The notes under the pieces were generated by a model. It had not been told where the DNA came from, searched no databases, and saw only the letters and a program-made list of their open reading frames with translations. From Candidatus Lumbricidiphila eiseniae (GTDB lineage: Bacteria > Actinomycetota > Actinomycetes > Actinomycetales > Microbacteriaceae), in NCBI GenBank assembly GCA_002529645.1, contig NAEP01000028.1:1-64000 (forward strand): DNA of 64,000 nt, written 5' to 3'. Positions 1 through 14,327 of this stretch are shown one piece after another. The translations under genes and the position numbers were made by a program. Positions within the stretch are counted from its first letter, which is position 1. Every line of letters starts with the position of its first letter.

Positions 1-1
1 C

Positions 2-67
2 ACCACCATCACAGCCGCCGCCCTCGCCACCCGCCTATTCCTCTGGGACGACCAAGAACACCAATGA
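2..67 (+). CDS. C-terminal tail of an unknown gene, cut by the window edge
   Basis: One frame is open from base 2 to a TGA at 65-67 and encodes an alanine-rich tail ending in LFLWDDQEHQ. Codons in this frame have G or C at most third positions, as expected for coding DNA here. Only 21 residues are visible, so no family can be named, and the open frame could be chance. The 226 bases between this stop and the rpoB start hold no gene, and I found no convincing -35/-10 pair in them. Confidence 0.25.
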   Translation, partial: TTITAAALATRLFLWDDQEHQ

Positions 68-293
68 CAACAACCAATGCTGGGTATATCAGGTGAGTCT
101 TATCGCCGACTGGACACCGTGTCGTGTCCGGCATATGATGGTCCCTTGCGCTCCCAGACCACCTTTGCCTTCATATTGCGGTTGGCTCTCGTGCGGATGA
201 CGACTCCGGTCGTAGCATCCTCACCCCTCTGAGGAGTGTCTCCTTCTCCGCTCCTGACAGTGACCTGGCCCCCGGGCCTTGGAGGTAATTCAC

Positions 294-3200
294 TTGGCTG
301 CTGCGCGCTCTGCATCAACGCCCACCCCCAAGAACGGACGCGGTGCAAGCCGTCTCTCGTTCGCAAAGGTCTCCGACACACTGACCGTGCCGGACCTGCT
401 CGCTCTCCAGACCGAGAGCTTCGACTGGCTCGTTGGCAACGACGGCTGGAAGGCACGTGTCGTTGCCGGGAAGGCTGTGGGTCGCGACGATCTGCCCGAG
501 GTAACCGGTCTCGATGAAATCTTTGAGGAGATCTCTCCCATCGAAGACCTCGGCGAGACAATGCAGCTTTCCTTCGCCAACCCGGAACTTGAGCCGCCGA
601 AGTACACGATCGACGAGTGCAAAGAAAAGTCCAAGACCTTCTCGGCACCGCTCTACGTGAACGCGGAGTTCATGAACCACCTGACCGGTGAGATCAAGAC
701 GCAGACCGTCTTCATGGGTGACTTCCCGCTGATGACCCCGAAGGGCACCTTTGTCATCAACGGCACCGAGCGTGTCGTCGTGTCTCAGCTCGTGCGCTCA
801 CCGGGTGTCTACTTCGAGCGCAGCCAGGAAAAGACGAGCGACAAGGACATCTACTCCGCGCGAATCATCCCGAGCCGCGGTGCGTGGCTGGAGTTCGAGG
901 TTGACAAGCGTGACCAGGTCGGTGTGCGTATTGACCGCAAGCGCAAGCAGTCGGTCACTGTCTTTCTCAAGGCGCTCGGACTCACCTCGGAAGACATCCT
1001 GGAGGAGTTTGCCGGGTTTGAGTCAATTGCTCTCACCCTGGAAAAAGACAATATTCTCACCAAGGAAGAAGCCCTGAAGGACATCTACCGCAAGCTTCGT
1101 CCGGGCGAGCAGGTTGCAGCCGAGGCGGCGCGTGCGCTGCTCGATAACTTTTATTTCAATACCAAGCGGTACGACCTCGCGAAGGTGGGTCGCTACAAGA
1201 TCAACAACAAACTGGGTCTTGAAGCACCTTTGACCGACTCGGTGCTCACCGTGCAGGACATCGTTGCGACGATCAAATACCTCGTCGCCCTGCACAGCGA
1301 GCAGAAAGAAATCACGGGTCGTCGTGGTGGTAAAGATGTCACGCTTCGCCTTGATGTCGATGACATTGACAACTTCGGCAATCGTCGCATTCGTGCTGTC
1401 GGCGAACTCATCCAAAACCAGGTCCGTACCGGCCTCAGCCGGATGGAGCGGGTTGTCCGCGAGCGGATGACAACACAGGACATTGAGGCAATCACACCGC
1501 AAACCCTCATCAACGTACGGCCGGTGGTTGCGGCAATTAAAGAGTTCTTCGGGACATCCCAGTTGTCGCAGTTCATGGACCAGAACAACCCGCTGGCTGG
1601 CCTCACACACAAGCGTCGACTCTCGGCGCTCGGCCCGGGTGGGTTGTCGCGCGACCGCGCGGGCGTTGAGGTTCGTGACGTTCACCCCTCGCACTACGGC
1701 CGGATGTGCCCGATCGAGACTCCGGAAGGTCCGAACATCGGCCTCATCGGGTCGCTCGCCTCGTTCGCGCGAATCAACTCGTTTGGGTTCATCGAGACGC
1801 CGTACCGCAAGGTTGTCAACGGTCAGGTGAGTGACCAGATCGACTACCTCACCGCGATGGAGGAGGACAACTTCGTTGTTGCCCAGGCCAACGCCGCCCT
1901 CAGGCCCGACGGGAAATTTGCGGAGCCACGCGTGCTCGCCCGACTCAAGGGCGAAGAGGTTGACCTCGTTCCCGCTGAGGAAGTCGGCTACATGGATGTC
2001 TCGCCGCGCCAGATGGTCTCGGTTGCGACATCCCTCATCCCCTTCCTCGAGCACGACGACGCAAACCGTGCCCTCATGGGGGCGAACATGCAGCGTCAGG
2101 CGGTGCCGCTGTTGCGCAGCGACTCACCGCTGGTAGGAACCGGTATGGAGACCTACGCAGCCGTGGACGCGGGCGATGTTGTTGCCGCGGAGCGAGCGGG
2201 CGTCGTGTCCGAGGTGTCCGCCGACGCTGTGACCGTGCAACTCGATGCCGGTGGCACCCAGACGTACTACCTGCGCAAGTTCGACCGCTCCAACCAGGGC
2301 ACGTCGTACAACAACCGAGTGATCGTCAGCGTGGGTGACCGGGTCGAGGTCGGCGAGGTCATCGCGGATGGCCCCGCCACCGACAACGGCGAACTCGCAC
2401 TCGGTAAGAATCTGCTCGTGGCGTTCATGCCGTGGGAGGGACACAACTTCGAGGACGCGATCATCCTCAGTCAGAACCTTGTGAAAGACGACGTGCTCTC
2501 GTCAATCCACATTGAGGAGTACGAGGTTGACGCTCGCGATACGAAGCTCGGGAAGGAAGAGATCACTCGTGATCTTCCGAACGTGAGTTCCGAACTGCTC
2601 GCAGACCTCGACGAGCGCGGCATCATCCGCATCGGCGCTGAAGTTCGACCGGGGGACATCCTGGTTGGAAAGGTGACCCCGAAGGGTGAGACCGAGCTCT
2701 CCGCAGAGGAGCGCCTGCTTCGTGCGATCTTCAACGAGAAGAGCCGTGAGGTGCGTGACACCTCGCTCAAGGTGCCGCACGGTGAACAGGGCACGGTCAT
2801 TGCGGTCAAGGTCTTTGATTCGGTTGACGGTGACGACGAACTCGGTTCGGGTGTCAATCAGCGCGTTGTTGTCTATATCGCCCAGAAGCGCAAGATCACC
2901 GAGGGTGACAAGCTCGCCGGTCGGCACGGCAACAAGGGGGTCATTGCGAAGATTCTTCCCGTTGAAGACATGCCGTTCCTGGCCGATGGCACGCCGGTTG
3001 ATGTTGTTCTCAACCCGCTCGGTATCCCCGGTCGCATGAACTTTGGTCAGGTGCTGGAGACGCACCTGGGATGGGTCGCCAAGCAGGGGTGGCAGGTCGA
3101 GGGAACCCCGTCCTGGGCGAAGCTGTTGCCACAAGAAGCGCACGAGGCCACCCCGGGAACGAAGGTCGCGACACCGGTGTTTGATGGTGCACTGGAAGAG

Positions 3201-3785
3201 GAGATCGCGGGTCTGCTTGATTCCACGCTCCCCAACCGGGATGGTGTGCGGCTCATAGACTCGACCGGAAAAACCCAGCTCTTCGACGGTCGCTCTGGTG
3301 AACCGTTCCCCTACCCGGTCTCGGTCGGCTACATGTACATTCTCAAGCTGCACCACCTCGTTGACGACAAGATCCACGCTCGCTCGACGGGACCGTACTC
3401 GATGATCACGCAGCAGCCGCTCGGTGGTAAGGCGCAGTTCGGTGGTCAGCGGTTTGGTGAGATGGAGGTGTGGGCGCTGCAGGCATACGGTGCCGCCTAC
3501 GCCCTGCAGGAACTGCTCACGATCAAGTCCGATGACATTCTTGGCCGCGTCAAAGTGTACGAGGCGATCGTCAAGGGCGAGAACATCCAGGAGCCGGGTA
3601 TTCCCGAGTCGTTCAAAGTGCTCATGAAGGAAATGCAGTCACTCTGCCTCAATGTCGAAGTTCTCGGCGCGGATGGCACGCCAGTGAGTCTTCGTGACAC
3701 CGATGATGAGGCCTTCCGAGCGGCGGAAGAACTCGGTATCAACATCTCATCCCGCTTTGAGTCGTCGAGCATTGACGAAATCTAA
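294..3785 (+). CDS. rpoB: RNA polymerase beta subunit
   Basis: Beta subunit of DNA-directed RNA polymerase, forming one side of the catalytic cleft. The TTG at 294 is chosen because GGAGGT at 281-286 sits 7 nt upstream; an upstream in-frame TTG at 279 overlaps that site. The 1163-residue product matches the usual actinobacterial length. The rifampicin pocket starts near residue 420 with [14 protein letters not shown], followed by [13 protein letters not shown], and carries the residues found in rifampicin-sensitive enzymes. The C-terminal part contains [19 protein letters not shown], which contacts beta-prime. rpoC follows after 41 nt and is surely cotranscribed. Confidence 0.99.
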   Translation: MAAARSASTPTPKNGRGASRLSFAKVSDTLTVPDLLALQTESFDWLVGNDGWKARVVAGKAVGRDDLPEVTGLDEIFEEISPIEDLGETMQLSFANPELEPPKYTIDECKEKSKTFSAPLYVNAEFMNHLTGEIKTQTVFMGDFPLMTPKGTFVINGTERVVVSQLVRSPGVYFERSQEKTSDKDIYSARIIPSRGAWLEFEVDKRDQVGVRIDRKRKQSVTVFLKALGLTSEDILEEFAGFESIALTLEKDNILTKEEALKDIYRKLRPGEQVAAEAARALLDNFYFNTKRYDLAKVGRYKINNKLGLEAPLTDSVLTVQDIVATIKYLVALHSEQKEITGRRGGKDVTLRLDVDDIDNFGNRRIRAVGELIQNQVRTGLSRMERVVRERMTTQDIEAITPQTLINVRPVVAAIKEFFGTSQLSQFMDQNNPLAGLTHKRRLSALGPGGLSRDRAGVEVRDVHPSHYGRMCPIETPEGPNIGLIGSLASFARINSFGFIETPYRKVVNGQVSDQIDYLTAMEEDNFVVAQANAALRPDGKFAEPRVLARLKGEEVDLVPAEEVGYMDVSPRQMVSVATSLIPFLEHDDANRALMGANMQRQAVPLLRSDSPLVGTGMETYAAVDAGDVVAAERAGVVSEVSADAVTVQLDAGGTQTYYLRKFDRSNQGTSYNNRVIVSVGDRVEVGEVIADGPATDNGELALGKNLLVAFMPWEGHNFEDAIILSQNLVKDDVLSSIHIEEYEVDARDTKLGKEEITRDLPNVSSELLADLDERGIIRIGAEVRPGDILVGKVTPKGETELSAEERLLRAIFNEKSREVRDTSLKVPHGEQGTVIAVKVFDSVDGDDELGSGVNQRVVVYIAQKRKITEGDKLAGRHGNKGVIAKILPVEDMPFLADGTPVDVVLNPLGIPGRMNFGQVLETHLGWVAKQGWQVEGTPSWAKLLPQEAHEATPGTKVATPVFDGALEEEIAGLLDSTLPNRDGVRLIDSTGKTQLFDGRSGEPFPYPVSVGYMYILKLHHLVDDKIHARSTGPYSMITQQPLGGKAQFGGQRFGEMEVWALQAYGAAYALQELLTIKSDDILGRVKVYEAIVKGENIQEPGIPESFKVLMKEMQSLCLNVEVLGADGTPVSLRDTDDEAFRAAEELGINISSRFESSSIDEI

Positions 3786-3826
3786 GCCAGCCAGTAGACG
3801 ATCAGAGAATTTTTCAAGGAGAAATC

Positions 3827-7726
<3,900 letters not shown>

Positions 7727-7731
7727 GAATC

Positions 7732-7770
7732 GGATGGCCCCGAGCCCGGTTGCTCGGGGCCATCCTTGTT
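7732..7770 (+). terminator. rho-independent terminator of rpoBC
   Basis: A perfect 14-bp stem (7732-7745 paired with 7752-7765) encloses a 6-nt loop and is followed by TTGTTCTCTT. It starts 5 nt after the rpoC stop codon. Confidence 0.93.
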
Positions 7771-8014
7771 CTCTTCTGCCCCACAGCAGGGGTCGATCCT
7801 GCCGATGGTTGATGTGTATGCCACTGCAGGAATATTAGCTGCTTCGCTTGCGCTATCGGAATAGGTGCCCGGTTGTTGTCTCGTCGTTCACCAAGATTGT
7901 GATGGATGCCGGGGTTCCCGGCACGCCGGGACAACCTCTGCCTACACAGGGGAATCAGGTCACACGCGGTAGAGTAAACCGAATTCGACGTGATTCGGTA
8001 AGGAGCACCACGGT

Positions 8015-8935
8015 ATGAGTACTTCGGAACCCGGGCAGCAGTCACCCGCTGATACTGGTTCGGCGCATCCCGCCGGTTCGGTGGATGGCACACTGCCATC
8101 ACCGCTGACCGGAGAGACAGCACCCGTCACTGACCGTGCGCCGTTGGCTAAAGATCTGTCGGCACCCGGAATAACCCACGGTCACACCTGGGTCGATGAC
8201 GACGAGGATCTGGGCGAGTACGTGCCGGGGCAATACAGCGACGAACCGGACGAGGGCTCATCCACTGCTGGTCGCACCGGAGGTGTTCCGACTCTCGCTG
8301 CACCGCAGGTGGCACCGGAGGTGATGCCGCGGGTGATGCCGAGCCTGATGCCGCAGCTGGTTCCGGATGCGACACCGCAGACCGTGTATGTGCGCGCCCC
8401 CGAGCCTCCGAAACCTCGTAGTAATCGCGCTTTTGGTATTCTCGTGGCATTCGTGGGTACCCTGGTGTTTGCGGTCATTCTCGCGGGGGTGTTCTACGGG
8501 ATCTACAGGTTGTTTCTTGCTGGTAGCGTCGGCATCCAGCGTATTCCAGTTATGGAATATATAGCTCGGCCCGACTGCTGGGTGCCGGTTGTTGGGTTCT
8601 TTCTAGGCTCTGCTCTCACCGCGACCATCGTTAATCGTGGTTCTTGGTGGTTCCACGCGGTGTTGGGAATTCTGGTTGCCGTGATCGTGTACTTCGCCTA
8701 TGTCGGTGGTGCCATGCTGGCAGCCTCGGCATGGACCATGAACGCAGGTGACGTGTTCTTCCGAGATGTCTGGATTGACCCGCGCGGGTTCATCGCGGCG
8801 ATTCTTGCGCGTGAAGTGCCGATCTGGCTCAGCGCCTGGACGGCCTCACGCGGGCGGAAGATCAGTGCCCGCAACCAGGATGCGCTCAAGGCATACGAAG
8901 ACGACATGAGGACGCTGACATCGAACCACCCGTAG
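8015..8935 (+). CDS. hypothetical membrane protein with a disordered acidic N-terminus
   Basis: A 306-residue protein of unknown role. The first 125 or so residues are Pro/Gly/Asp-rich and look disordered. They are followed by three or four hydrophobic segments: about 148-172 (GILVAFVGTLVFAVILAGVF), 193-210 and 216-240, with a weaker one near 258-275. The tail is charged. ATG is preceded by AAGGAG, and a TAGAGT -10-like box lies at 7970-7975 without a good -35. It stands alone between rpoC and the next gene. Such proteins often follow rpoC in related genomes, but I cannot assign a function. Confidence 0.8.
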   Translation: MSTSEPGQQSPADTGSAHPAGSVDGTLPSPLTGETAPVTDRAPLAKDLSAPGITHGHTWVDDDEDLGEYVPGQYSDEPDEGSSTAGRTGGVPTLAAPQVAPEVMPRVMPSLMPQLVPDATPQTVYVRAPEPPKPRSNRAFGILVAFVGTLVFAVILAGVFYGIYRLFLAGSVGIQRIPVMEYIARPDCWVPVVGFFLGSALTATIVNRGSWWFHAVLGILVAVIVYFAYVGGAMLAASAWTMNAGDVFFRDVWIDPRGFIAAILAREVPIWLSAWTASRGRKISARNQDALKAYEDDMRTLTSNHP

Positions 8936-9136
8936 GAGTGGGCGTGGGCTCACGAAGCGCCCGCTGCACCTTGCGCTCCTCATCGAACTGGGCGTGGGCT
9001 CTCGTGCGAGGTGAGTGATCGATTACGCTGCCCGACAGCGTGACGGCGAGGGTTGTCACCGTAGCCCGCCGAGGGGCGCGCAAGCTGCATCGTGATCGGG
9101 CCACCGGTGGCCGCCCGATCGCAGTATCGTGGCACG

Positions 9137-9787
9137 GTGGAAGGTTCCCTGGAAAATCACGTGAGTCGTGAGGTTGACCTGTGGCTCGCGTGGTTATTGC
9201 GGTGGCGTCCGAAGACGCATCGGGGACGCCCGCGTGTGTGCCGTCGCTGCGTCGGGTCGCCGTTGCTTGCCGCCGCGGGTCTTGATCAGGATGCCCCGCA
9301 CGATGTGCAGCACTCACTCACCATGCGGCTCAAGGCAATCGTGGACACAGCCGTCGACGACTACACGGCCCGTAACCTCCCGAATCTTGATCGGGAGATC
9401 CGGCTCGCCGAGGAGCGCAAAGCCCGCCGGGCCTATCGCGCCGACGAGGGGCTCGATCCGGAGTTTCGAGGAATGGAGCTCGATCCCGAGCCGGTGGCAG
9501 ACCATCCGTTTCTTTTCACGCTTGCGGGTTTCGATGAGGCGACCGCGTCAGCAGAGCCGCAGCCGGAGGCGCGCCCGTTTACGCCCCTCGAGAAGGAAGC
9601 ACTACGGGACGAGATCCGGCTCGCGGATGAGTTTGCCAAGCAGGTCGGTCGGCGCGCCTGTGTGGAACTCACCCGTCACCGTTCGCGGATTCGGACGGCG
9701 GTTGACACTCTCGTTGAACCGCACATCGCGGACATGCTTGCCGAGTTAGAGCGGGAGCTTAGTACACCCGGTTGGTTTGATGTGTGA
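9137..9787 (+). CDS. hypothetical protein, probably leaderless
   Basis: About 216 residues if started at the GTG at 9137. A longer frame opens at ATG 9092, but its extra residues look non-coding. The body is rich in Arg, Glu and Leu and largely helical. It has one short Cys motif, VCRRCVGSPLL, near residues 34-44, and long charged helices such as LPNLDREIRLAEERKARRAY. There is no Shine-Dalgarno. Instead TATCGT lies exactly 6 nt before the GTG, which fits a leaderless transcript. No transmembrane segment or catalytic motif is visible and I cannot name a family. The 286 bases after it hold no gene. Confidence 0.6.
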   Translation: MEGSLENHVSREVDLWLAWLLRWRPKTHRGRPRVCRRCVGSPLLAAAGLDQDAPHDVQHSLTMRLKAIVDTAVDDYTARNLPNLDREIRLAEERKARRAYRADEGLDPEFRGMELDPEPVADHPFLFTLAGFDEATASAEPQPEARPFTPLEKEALRDEIRLADEFAKQVGRRACVELTRHRSRIRTAVDTLVEPHIADMLAELERELSTPGWFDV

Positions 9788-10073
9788 GTGATGCTGCGGG
9801 CATCTGTCAGCCCCTGCACCTCGCTGTCGGTCACCGACGACCGAGCATTTCCGCGATGACGCGCACGACCCACCCTCATTGGGCTGGTGGCCATCTGTGT
9901 GGTCGCGGGAGATCACGGGGGTGTTGTCACGTCTGAACACTGCAAGTCCCTGGGTTTGTGCTGTATCATCACGGCCTGTACGGGTTGACTTTGCGGTCCT
10001 GCGGGGGTCGTAATAAACGGGACGATGGGACTCTTGTGCTCCTGCTTTCTTCTTTCCTCGCTTTCCCCTTTCC

Positions 10074-10223
10074 GCCTGTACCTCACGGGTGCGGGTAGCA
10101 CAACCGGCCGTGGAGCGGGTTGTTGACTCCCGGAGCCTGCACCTCGCGGGTGCGGGGAGCACTGACAGCAACCGCATACGCGCGACCCTACCCGCCGCTG
10201 CACCTCGCGGGTGCGGGGAGCAC
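10074..10223 (-). CRISPR. orphan three-repeat type I-E-like CRISPR mini-array
   Basis: Three 28-nt repeats lie at 10074-10101, 10135-10162 and 10196-10223, separated by two spacers of exactly 33 nt (10102-10134 and 10163-10195), giving a strict 61-nt period. The last two repeats differ only at the second base; the first has three further changes. On the minus strand the repeat begins GTGCTCCCCGC, as in type I-E repeats of actinobacteria, and contains the dyad GCACC/GGTGC. Orientation by that start puts the leader on the high-coordinate side and the degenerate repeat at the trailer end, as usual. No cas gene is in the window, so it is either a relic or served by cas genes elsewhere. Confidence 0.72.
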
Positions 10224-10240
10224 TGTGACGCCGCCGCGTT

Positions 10241-10811
10241 TTGTCGCAAGAAACGGTAACCAAGACCATCCGGGTCGTTCCGGTGCATCCATCGCTGTCA
10301 CTTGCCACGAAGACAACCGCGGGCAATAAAACGGTAGGTGACACGATTTCCTACACGTTTAATGTTATTAGTACGGGCGATGTTGTTCTGAGAGATATTC
10401 CGTATCGTGGAAACATTGACCGTGGCATCGGGTTCGGCGCTGACAAGTATCGTGTGCCCCGCCGATAAGCAGCCGTTGGTTCCCGGGGGCGTGCTTACAT
10501 GCACCGGCGATCCCTATAAAGTAACGAAGACTGATCTGGCGCGCGGCCGCATTGAGAAAAGTGCGGTTGCGGTTGGAAAGCCACCGGTCTCGCCCGGTGG
10601 AATAGTTCCCAGCTCGGTCGAATCGGGTGCCTCGAGTGTGTCTGTCCCGGTGGTGAAGTCTGCTGCGCCAAAACTAGCCTAGGCAGGAGTCAGTCCGTTT
10701 ATTCCGTTTGGCGGTGCCGGATTACCGCTTCTTCTTGGTGCCTGCCTATTCGCTTCTACCGCCTCTCGCCGACTCGGTCGCACGAGTCTGCAGAGCAGTA
10801 CGCGGCGTTAG
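10241..10811 (+). pseudogene. remnant of a cell-wall surface protein with DUF11-like repeat
   Basis: The 5' part reads VGDTISYTFNVISTGDVVLRDI, then the frame shifts near 10400-10430. The next frame continues with PLVPGGVLTCTGDPYKVTKTDL and KSAVAVGKPPVSPGG. This is the pattern of the conserved repeat domain of actinobacterial surface adhesins. After an in-frame TAG at 10680 the same frame continues with PFGGAGLPLLLGACLFASTASRR, a membrane anchor with a basic tail, to a TAG at 10809. A frameshift, an internal stop and no N-terminal signal mark a dead gene. It abuts the CRISPR-like array. Confidence 0.7.
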
Positions 10812-10820
10812 TGTCCGTCT

Positions 10821-10907
10821 GAAACTCCCCCTGCATTTTGCAGACATCCTTGCGGGCTCTGTGCCCTGATCGGGTTTCTCGAAACTCCCCCTGCATTTTG
10901 CAGACAT
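10821..10907. repeat. two identical 27-nt direct repeats with a 33-nt spacer
   Basis: Identical units at 10821-10847 and 10881-10907 are separated by 33 unrelated bases (60-nt period). Each unit contains the perfect hairpin CTGCA-TTT-TGCAG preceded by GAAACTCCCC. The geometry is that of a minimal CRISPR array, but the sequence differs from the array 600 bp upstream. The pair ends 21 nt before the -35 box of the str operon promoter. Confidence 0.6.
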
Positions 10908-10928
10908 ACTGTATAAACCTCGTCGCGT

Positions 10929-10957
10929 TTGCCTATCCGCCCGACTACCACTAGAGT
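10929..10957 (+). promoter_or_regulatory. promoter of the str operon (rpsL-rpsG-fusA-tuf)
   Basis: TTGCCT at 10929-10934 and TAGAGT at 10952-10957 are separated by 17 nt. Transcription would start near 10964, leaving a leader of about 205 nt before rpsL in which I see no gene. Confidence 0.7.
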
Positions 10958-11171
10958 TGGGCGAGTGCGTGCTTTAGCCGCGCGCTCTGTCGGGCCACAT
11001 GCCGGTGCCGTGGAGCGAGTGGCGCACCGCGCGCACTGGATGCATTGCACCCAGGGCATCCTGCCCCCACGGCATACCCACACACAACGGCTCCGCGCGT
11101 CGGCGGACTCAGTGGGTCTGATGTGATCACCATCACGCTGTCACCGTGCAGCACAATCAAGGAGAAACGCA

Positions 11172-11546
11172 GTGCCAACTATTCAACAGTTGGTCCGCAA
11201 GGGTCGAGCGCCCAAGGTCACAAAGACCAAGGCGCCCGCTCTGAAGGCCAACCCCCAGCAGCGTGGCGTGTGCACCCGTGTGTACACCACGACTCCGAAG
11301 AAGCCGAACTCAGCCCTGCGCAAGGTGGCTCGTGTGAAGCTCTCCAACGGCACCGAGGTTACCGCTTACATTCCCGGCGAAGGCCACAATCTACAGGAGC
11401 ACTCGATGGTGCTCGTCCGTGGTGGGCGTGTGAAAGATCTCCCGGGTGTTCGCTACAAGATTATCCGCGGTGCGCTCGACACCCAGGCCGTCAAAAACCG
11501 CAAGCAGGCACGCAGTCGCTACGGTGCGAAGATGGAGAAGAAGTAA
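11172..11546 (+). CDS. rpsL: 30S ribosomal protein S12
   Basis: Decoding-centre protein of the small subunit; 124 residues, the usual length. The GTG start follows AAGGAG by 8 nt. Streptomycin-relevant lysines are present in TPKKPNS (near residue 43) and GGRVKDLPG (near residue 88), so the allele looks wild type. First gene of the str operon; its TAA overlaps the rpsG ATG by one base. Confidence 0.98.
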   Translation: MPTIQQLVRKGRAPKVTKTKAPALKANPQQRGVCTRVYTTTPKKPNSALRKVARVKLSNGTEVTAYIPGEGHNLQEHSMVLVRGGRVKDLPGVRYKIIRGALDTQAVKNRKQARSRYGAKMEKK

Positions 11547-12016
11547 TGCCCCGTAAAGGCCCCGCCCCCAGACGACCCGTCATCGCGGACCCGGTATACG
11601 GTTCGCCCGTTGTTAGCCAACTCGTCAACAAGATTCTTGTTGACGGTAAGAAAGACCTCGCGCAGCGCATCGTGTACGACGCGCTCGAGAGCGTCACGAC
11701 CAAATCCGGGCAGGACGCCGTCGCCACGCTAAAAAAGGCACTTGACAATGTGCGCCCAACACTGGAAGTACGCTCACGGCGGGTCGGTGGCTCCACCTAC
11801 CAGGTGCCGGTTGATGTCAAACCACACCGCGCCAACACCCTTGCGCTGCGCTGGCTCACCAGCTATGCAAAAAATCGCCGCGAGAAGACGATGACCGAGC
11901 GGCTCACCAACGAGATCCTGGACGCATCCAACGGTCTCGGTGCAGCGGTGAAGCGCCGTGAAGACACTCACAAGATGGCCGAGTCGAACCGGGCCTTCGC
12001 ACACTACCGCTGGTAA
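11546..12016 (+). CDS. rpsG: 30S ribosomal protein S7
   Basis: Head-domain 16S rRNA assembly protein, 156 residues. The ATG is inside the TAATG overlap with rpsL, which indicates translational coupling. The sequence runs PRKGPAPRR to AFAHYRW, with the family signature [19 protein letters not shown] and the highly conserved [14 protein letters not shown]. Confidence 0.98.
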   Translation: MPRKGPAPRRPVIADPVYGSPVVSQLVNKILVDGKKDLAQRIVYDALESVTTKSGQDAVATLKKALDNVRPTLEVRSRRVGGSTYQVPVDVKPHRANTLALRWLTSYAKNRREKTMTERLTNEILDASNGLGAAVKRREDTHKMAESNRAFAHYRW

Positions 12017-12023
12017 TACCTCG

Positions 12024-12057
12024 GGTGGATGTCGCGACCACGGTTGCGACATCCACC
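12024..12057 (+). terminator. hairpin between rpsG and fusA
   Basis: A perfect 12-bp stem (12024-12035 with 12046-12057) is followed by the pyrimidine-rich CCCTTATTCTCATTTTCC. It may act as a partial terminator or a processing site that lowers fusA-tuf read-through. The stem is built from the word GGATGTCGC and its complement, which recurs elsewhere in the window. Confidence 0.5.
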
Positions 12058-12103
12058 GCCCTTATTCTCATTTTCCTATCCTGACCCTCCCGGAGGAACT
12101 CCC

Positions 12104-14218
12104 GTGGCACAAGACGTGCTCGACGACCTGAACAAGGTTCGCAATATTGGCATCATGGCGCACATTGACGCCGGTAAGACCACCACCACGGAGCGCATCC
12201 TTTTTTACACAGGTGTCAACCACAAGATCGGTGAAACCCACGACGGGGCATCCACGACCGACTGGATGGAACAGGAAAAAGAGCGCGGTATCACGATCAC
12301 CTCGGCCGCCGTGACCTGCTTCTGGAATAAGAACCAGATCAATATCATTGACACCCCCGGGCACGTCGATTTCACCGTCGAGGTGGAGCGTTCGCTCCGT
12401 GTGCTCGACGGGGCCGTTGCCGTGTTTGACGGCAAGGAAGGTGTTGAGCCGCAGTCCGAAACGGTGTGGCGACAAGCCGATAAATACAACGTTCCGCGTA
12501 TTTGCTTCATCAATAAAATGGACAAGCTCGGCGCTGACTTTTATTTCACGGTGGACACAATCATCGGTCGCCTCGGGGCAAAACCCCTCGTCATTCAGCT
12601 GCCCATCGGAACGGAGAGCACGTTTCTCGGCGTTATTGACCTCGTCGAAATGCGAGCGCTGGTGTGGCCCGGTGATGCCAAGGGAGACGTGACGATGGGG
12701 GCCAAGTACGAGGTGCAGGAGATTCCCGCCGAGCTCACAGAGCGGGCCAACGAGTACCGGCATGCTCTGCTAGAAACCGTTGCTGAGAGCGACGACGCAC
12801 TGCTGGAGAAGTACTTCGCGGGCGAGGAAATTACCGTCGCTGAGGTCAAGGGTGCCATTCGCAAGATGACAGTGTCCTCCTCGATTTACCCCGTCCTGTG
12901 CGGTTCGGCGTTCAAAAACCGCGGAGTGCAGCCCATGCTTGATGCGGTCGTTGACTACCTGCCATCACCGCTGGATGTCCCGGACACCGAGGGCACCGAC
13001 CCCCGTGACGAGACAAAGATCCTTGTCCGCCGTCCCGACGCCAAGGATCACTTTGCCGCGCTTGCATTCAAGGTCGCTGTGCACCCGTTCTTTGGTCGCC
13101 TCACCTACATTCGCGTCTACTCGGGGCACCTCGATTCGGGCAGCCAGGTTACCAACTCGACCAAGGGCAAGAAAGAGCGCATCGGGAAGATCTTCCAGAT
13201 GCACGCCAACAAAGAGAACCCGGTTGACTCGGTGACCGCGGGTAACATTTACGCCGTCATCGGCCTGAAAGACACAACAACGGGTGACACGCTGTGCGAC
13301 CCCGACCACACCGTTGTGCTCGAATCGATGACCTTCCCCGAGCCGGTCATTGAGGTTGCCATTGAGCCGAAGACGAAGGCTGACCAGGAGAAGCTCGGCA
13401 CAGCCATCCAGAAGCTTGCCGAAGAGGATCCGACCTTCCGCACCGAGCTCAACCCGGAGACGGGACAGACGGTCATCAAGGGAATGGGCGAGCTTCACCT
13501 CGACATCCTCGTCGATCGCATGAAGCGCGAATTCAACGTCGAAGCCAACGTCGGTAAGCCGCAGGTAGCCTACCGCGAGACGATCCGCCGCGCTGTTGAG
13601 AAACACGACTACACCCACAAGAAGCAGACAGGTGGCTCGGGTCAGTTTGCAAAGATCCAGTTCGGACTTGAGCCGCTGGAGGTCACGACCGAAAAGACAT
13701 ACGAGTTCGAGAACAAGGTCACCGGCGGTCGCATTCCGCGCGAATACATTCCCTCGGTTGATCAGGGTTTCCAAGACGCCATGCAGTACGGTGTGCTTGC
13801 CGGCTACCCGCTCGTCGGTGTGAAAGCCATCCTGCTCGACGGTGCCGCGCACGATGTGGACTCCTCGGAGATGGCGTTCAAGATTGCCGGATCAATGGGA
13901 TTCAAAGAAGCTGCGAGGAAGGCGAACCCCGTCATTCTCGAACCACTGATGGCCGTCGAAGTGCGCACTCCGGAGGAGTACATGGGTGACGTCATTGGTG
14001 ACCTGAACTCGCGTCGCGGTCAGATCCAGTCGATGGAGGAGGCCGCGGGCGTGAAGGTCGTGCGCGCGCACGTCCCGCTCTCGGAAATGTTTGGTTACAT
14101 CGGTGACCTGCGGTCAAAGACCTCGGGTCGTGCGGTGTACTCAATGGAGTTCGAGAGTTACGCGGAAGTCCCGAAGGCTGTGGCCGAGGAGATCGTCCAA
14201 AAGAACAAGGGCGAATAG
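12104..14218 (+). CDS. fusA: elongation factor G
   Basis: Translocation GTPase, 704 residues. The GTG at 12104 has CGGAGG at 12091-12096; the open frame extends upstream but those codons cross the hairpin. GTP-binding motifs are visible: AHIDAGKTT (G1, near residue 19), DTPGHVDF (G3) and NKMDKLGAD (G4). Domain IV carries [13 protein letters not shown], close to the usual consensus. It follows rpsG and precedes tuf, as in most bacteria. Confidence 0.98.
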   Translation: MAQDVLDDLNKVRNIGIMAHIDAGKTTTTERILFYTGVNHKIGETHDGASTTDWMEQEKERGITITSAAVTCFWNKNQINIIDTPGHVDFTVEVERSLRVLDGAVAVFDGKEGVEPQSETVWRQADKYNVPRICFINKMDKLGADFYFTVDTIIGRLGAKPLVIQLPIGTESTFLGVIDLVEMRALVWPGDAKGDVTMGAKYEVQEIPAELTERANEYRHALLETVAESDDALLEKYFAGEEITVAEVKGAIRKMTVSSSIYPVLCGSAFKNRGVQPMLDAVVDYLPSPLDVPDTEGTDPRDETKILVRRPDAKDHFAALAFKVAVHPFFGRLTYIRVYSGHLDSGSQVTNSTKGKKERIGKIFQMHANKENPVDSVTAGNIYAVIGLKDTTTGDTLCDPDHTVVLESMTFPEPVIEVAIEPKTKADQEKLGTAIQKLAEEDPTFRTELNPETGQTVIKGMGELHLDILVDRMKREFNVEANVGKPQVAYRETIRRAVEKHDYTHKKQTGGSGQFAKIQFGLEPLEVTTEKTYEFENKVTGGRIPREYIPSVDQGFQDAMQYGVLAGYPLVGVKAILLDGAAHDVDSSEMAFKIAGSMGFKEAARKANPVILEPLMAVEVRTPEEYMGDVIGDLNSRRGQIQSMEEAAGVKVVRAHVPLSEMFGYIGDLRSKTSGRAVYSMEFESYAEVPKAVAEEIVQKNKGE

Positions 14219-14327
14219 CCGTGCACGCACAATCTGCCCGTATCGCGTAACATAACAACACAAACCGTAAGTTCCCCGAGCGCAATCCAGTGCCCGGGAT
14301 ACCTACACGAGTCCTGAGGAGGACCCA

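Noticed and set aside
68-293. Regulatory RNA or promoter before rpoB
   Set aside because: No convincing -35/-10 pair, strong hairpin with T-run, or known leader motif was found by eye.
1023-2054. Long antisense reading frame across rpoB (343 codons), and similar ones across rpoC, fusA and tuf
   Set aside because: They mirror the codon structure of the sense genes in high-GC DNA, lack ribosome-binding sites and encode no recognisable domain.
8939-9005. GGCGTGGGCT repeated 50 nt apart behind the membrane-protein gene
   Set aside because: The match is only about 16 nt and the 50-nt offset does not fit the 57-62 nt pattern seen elsewhere.
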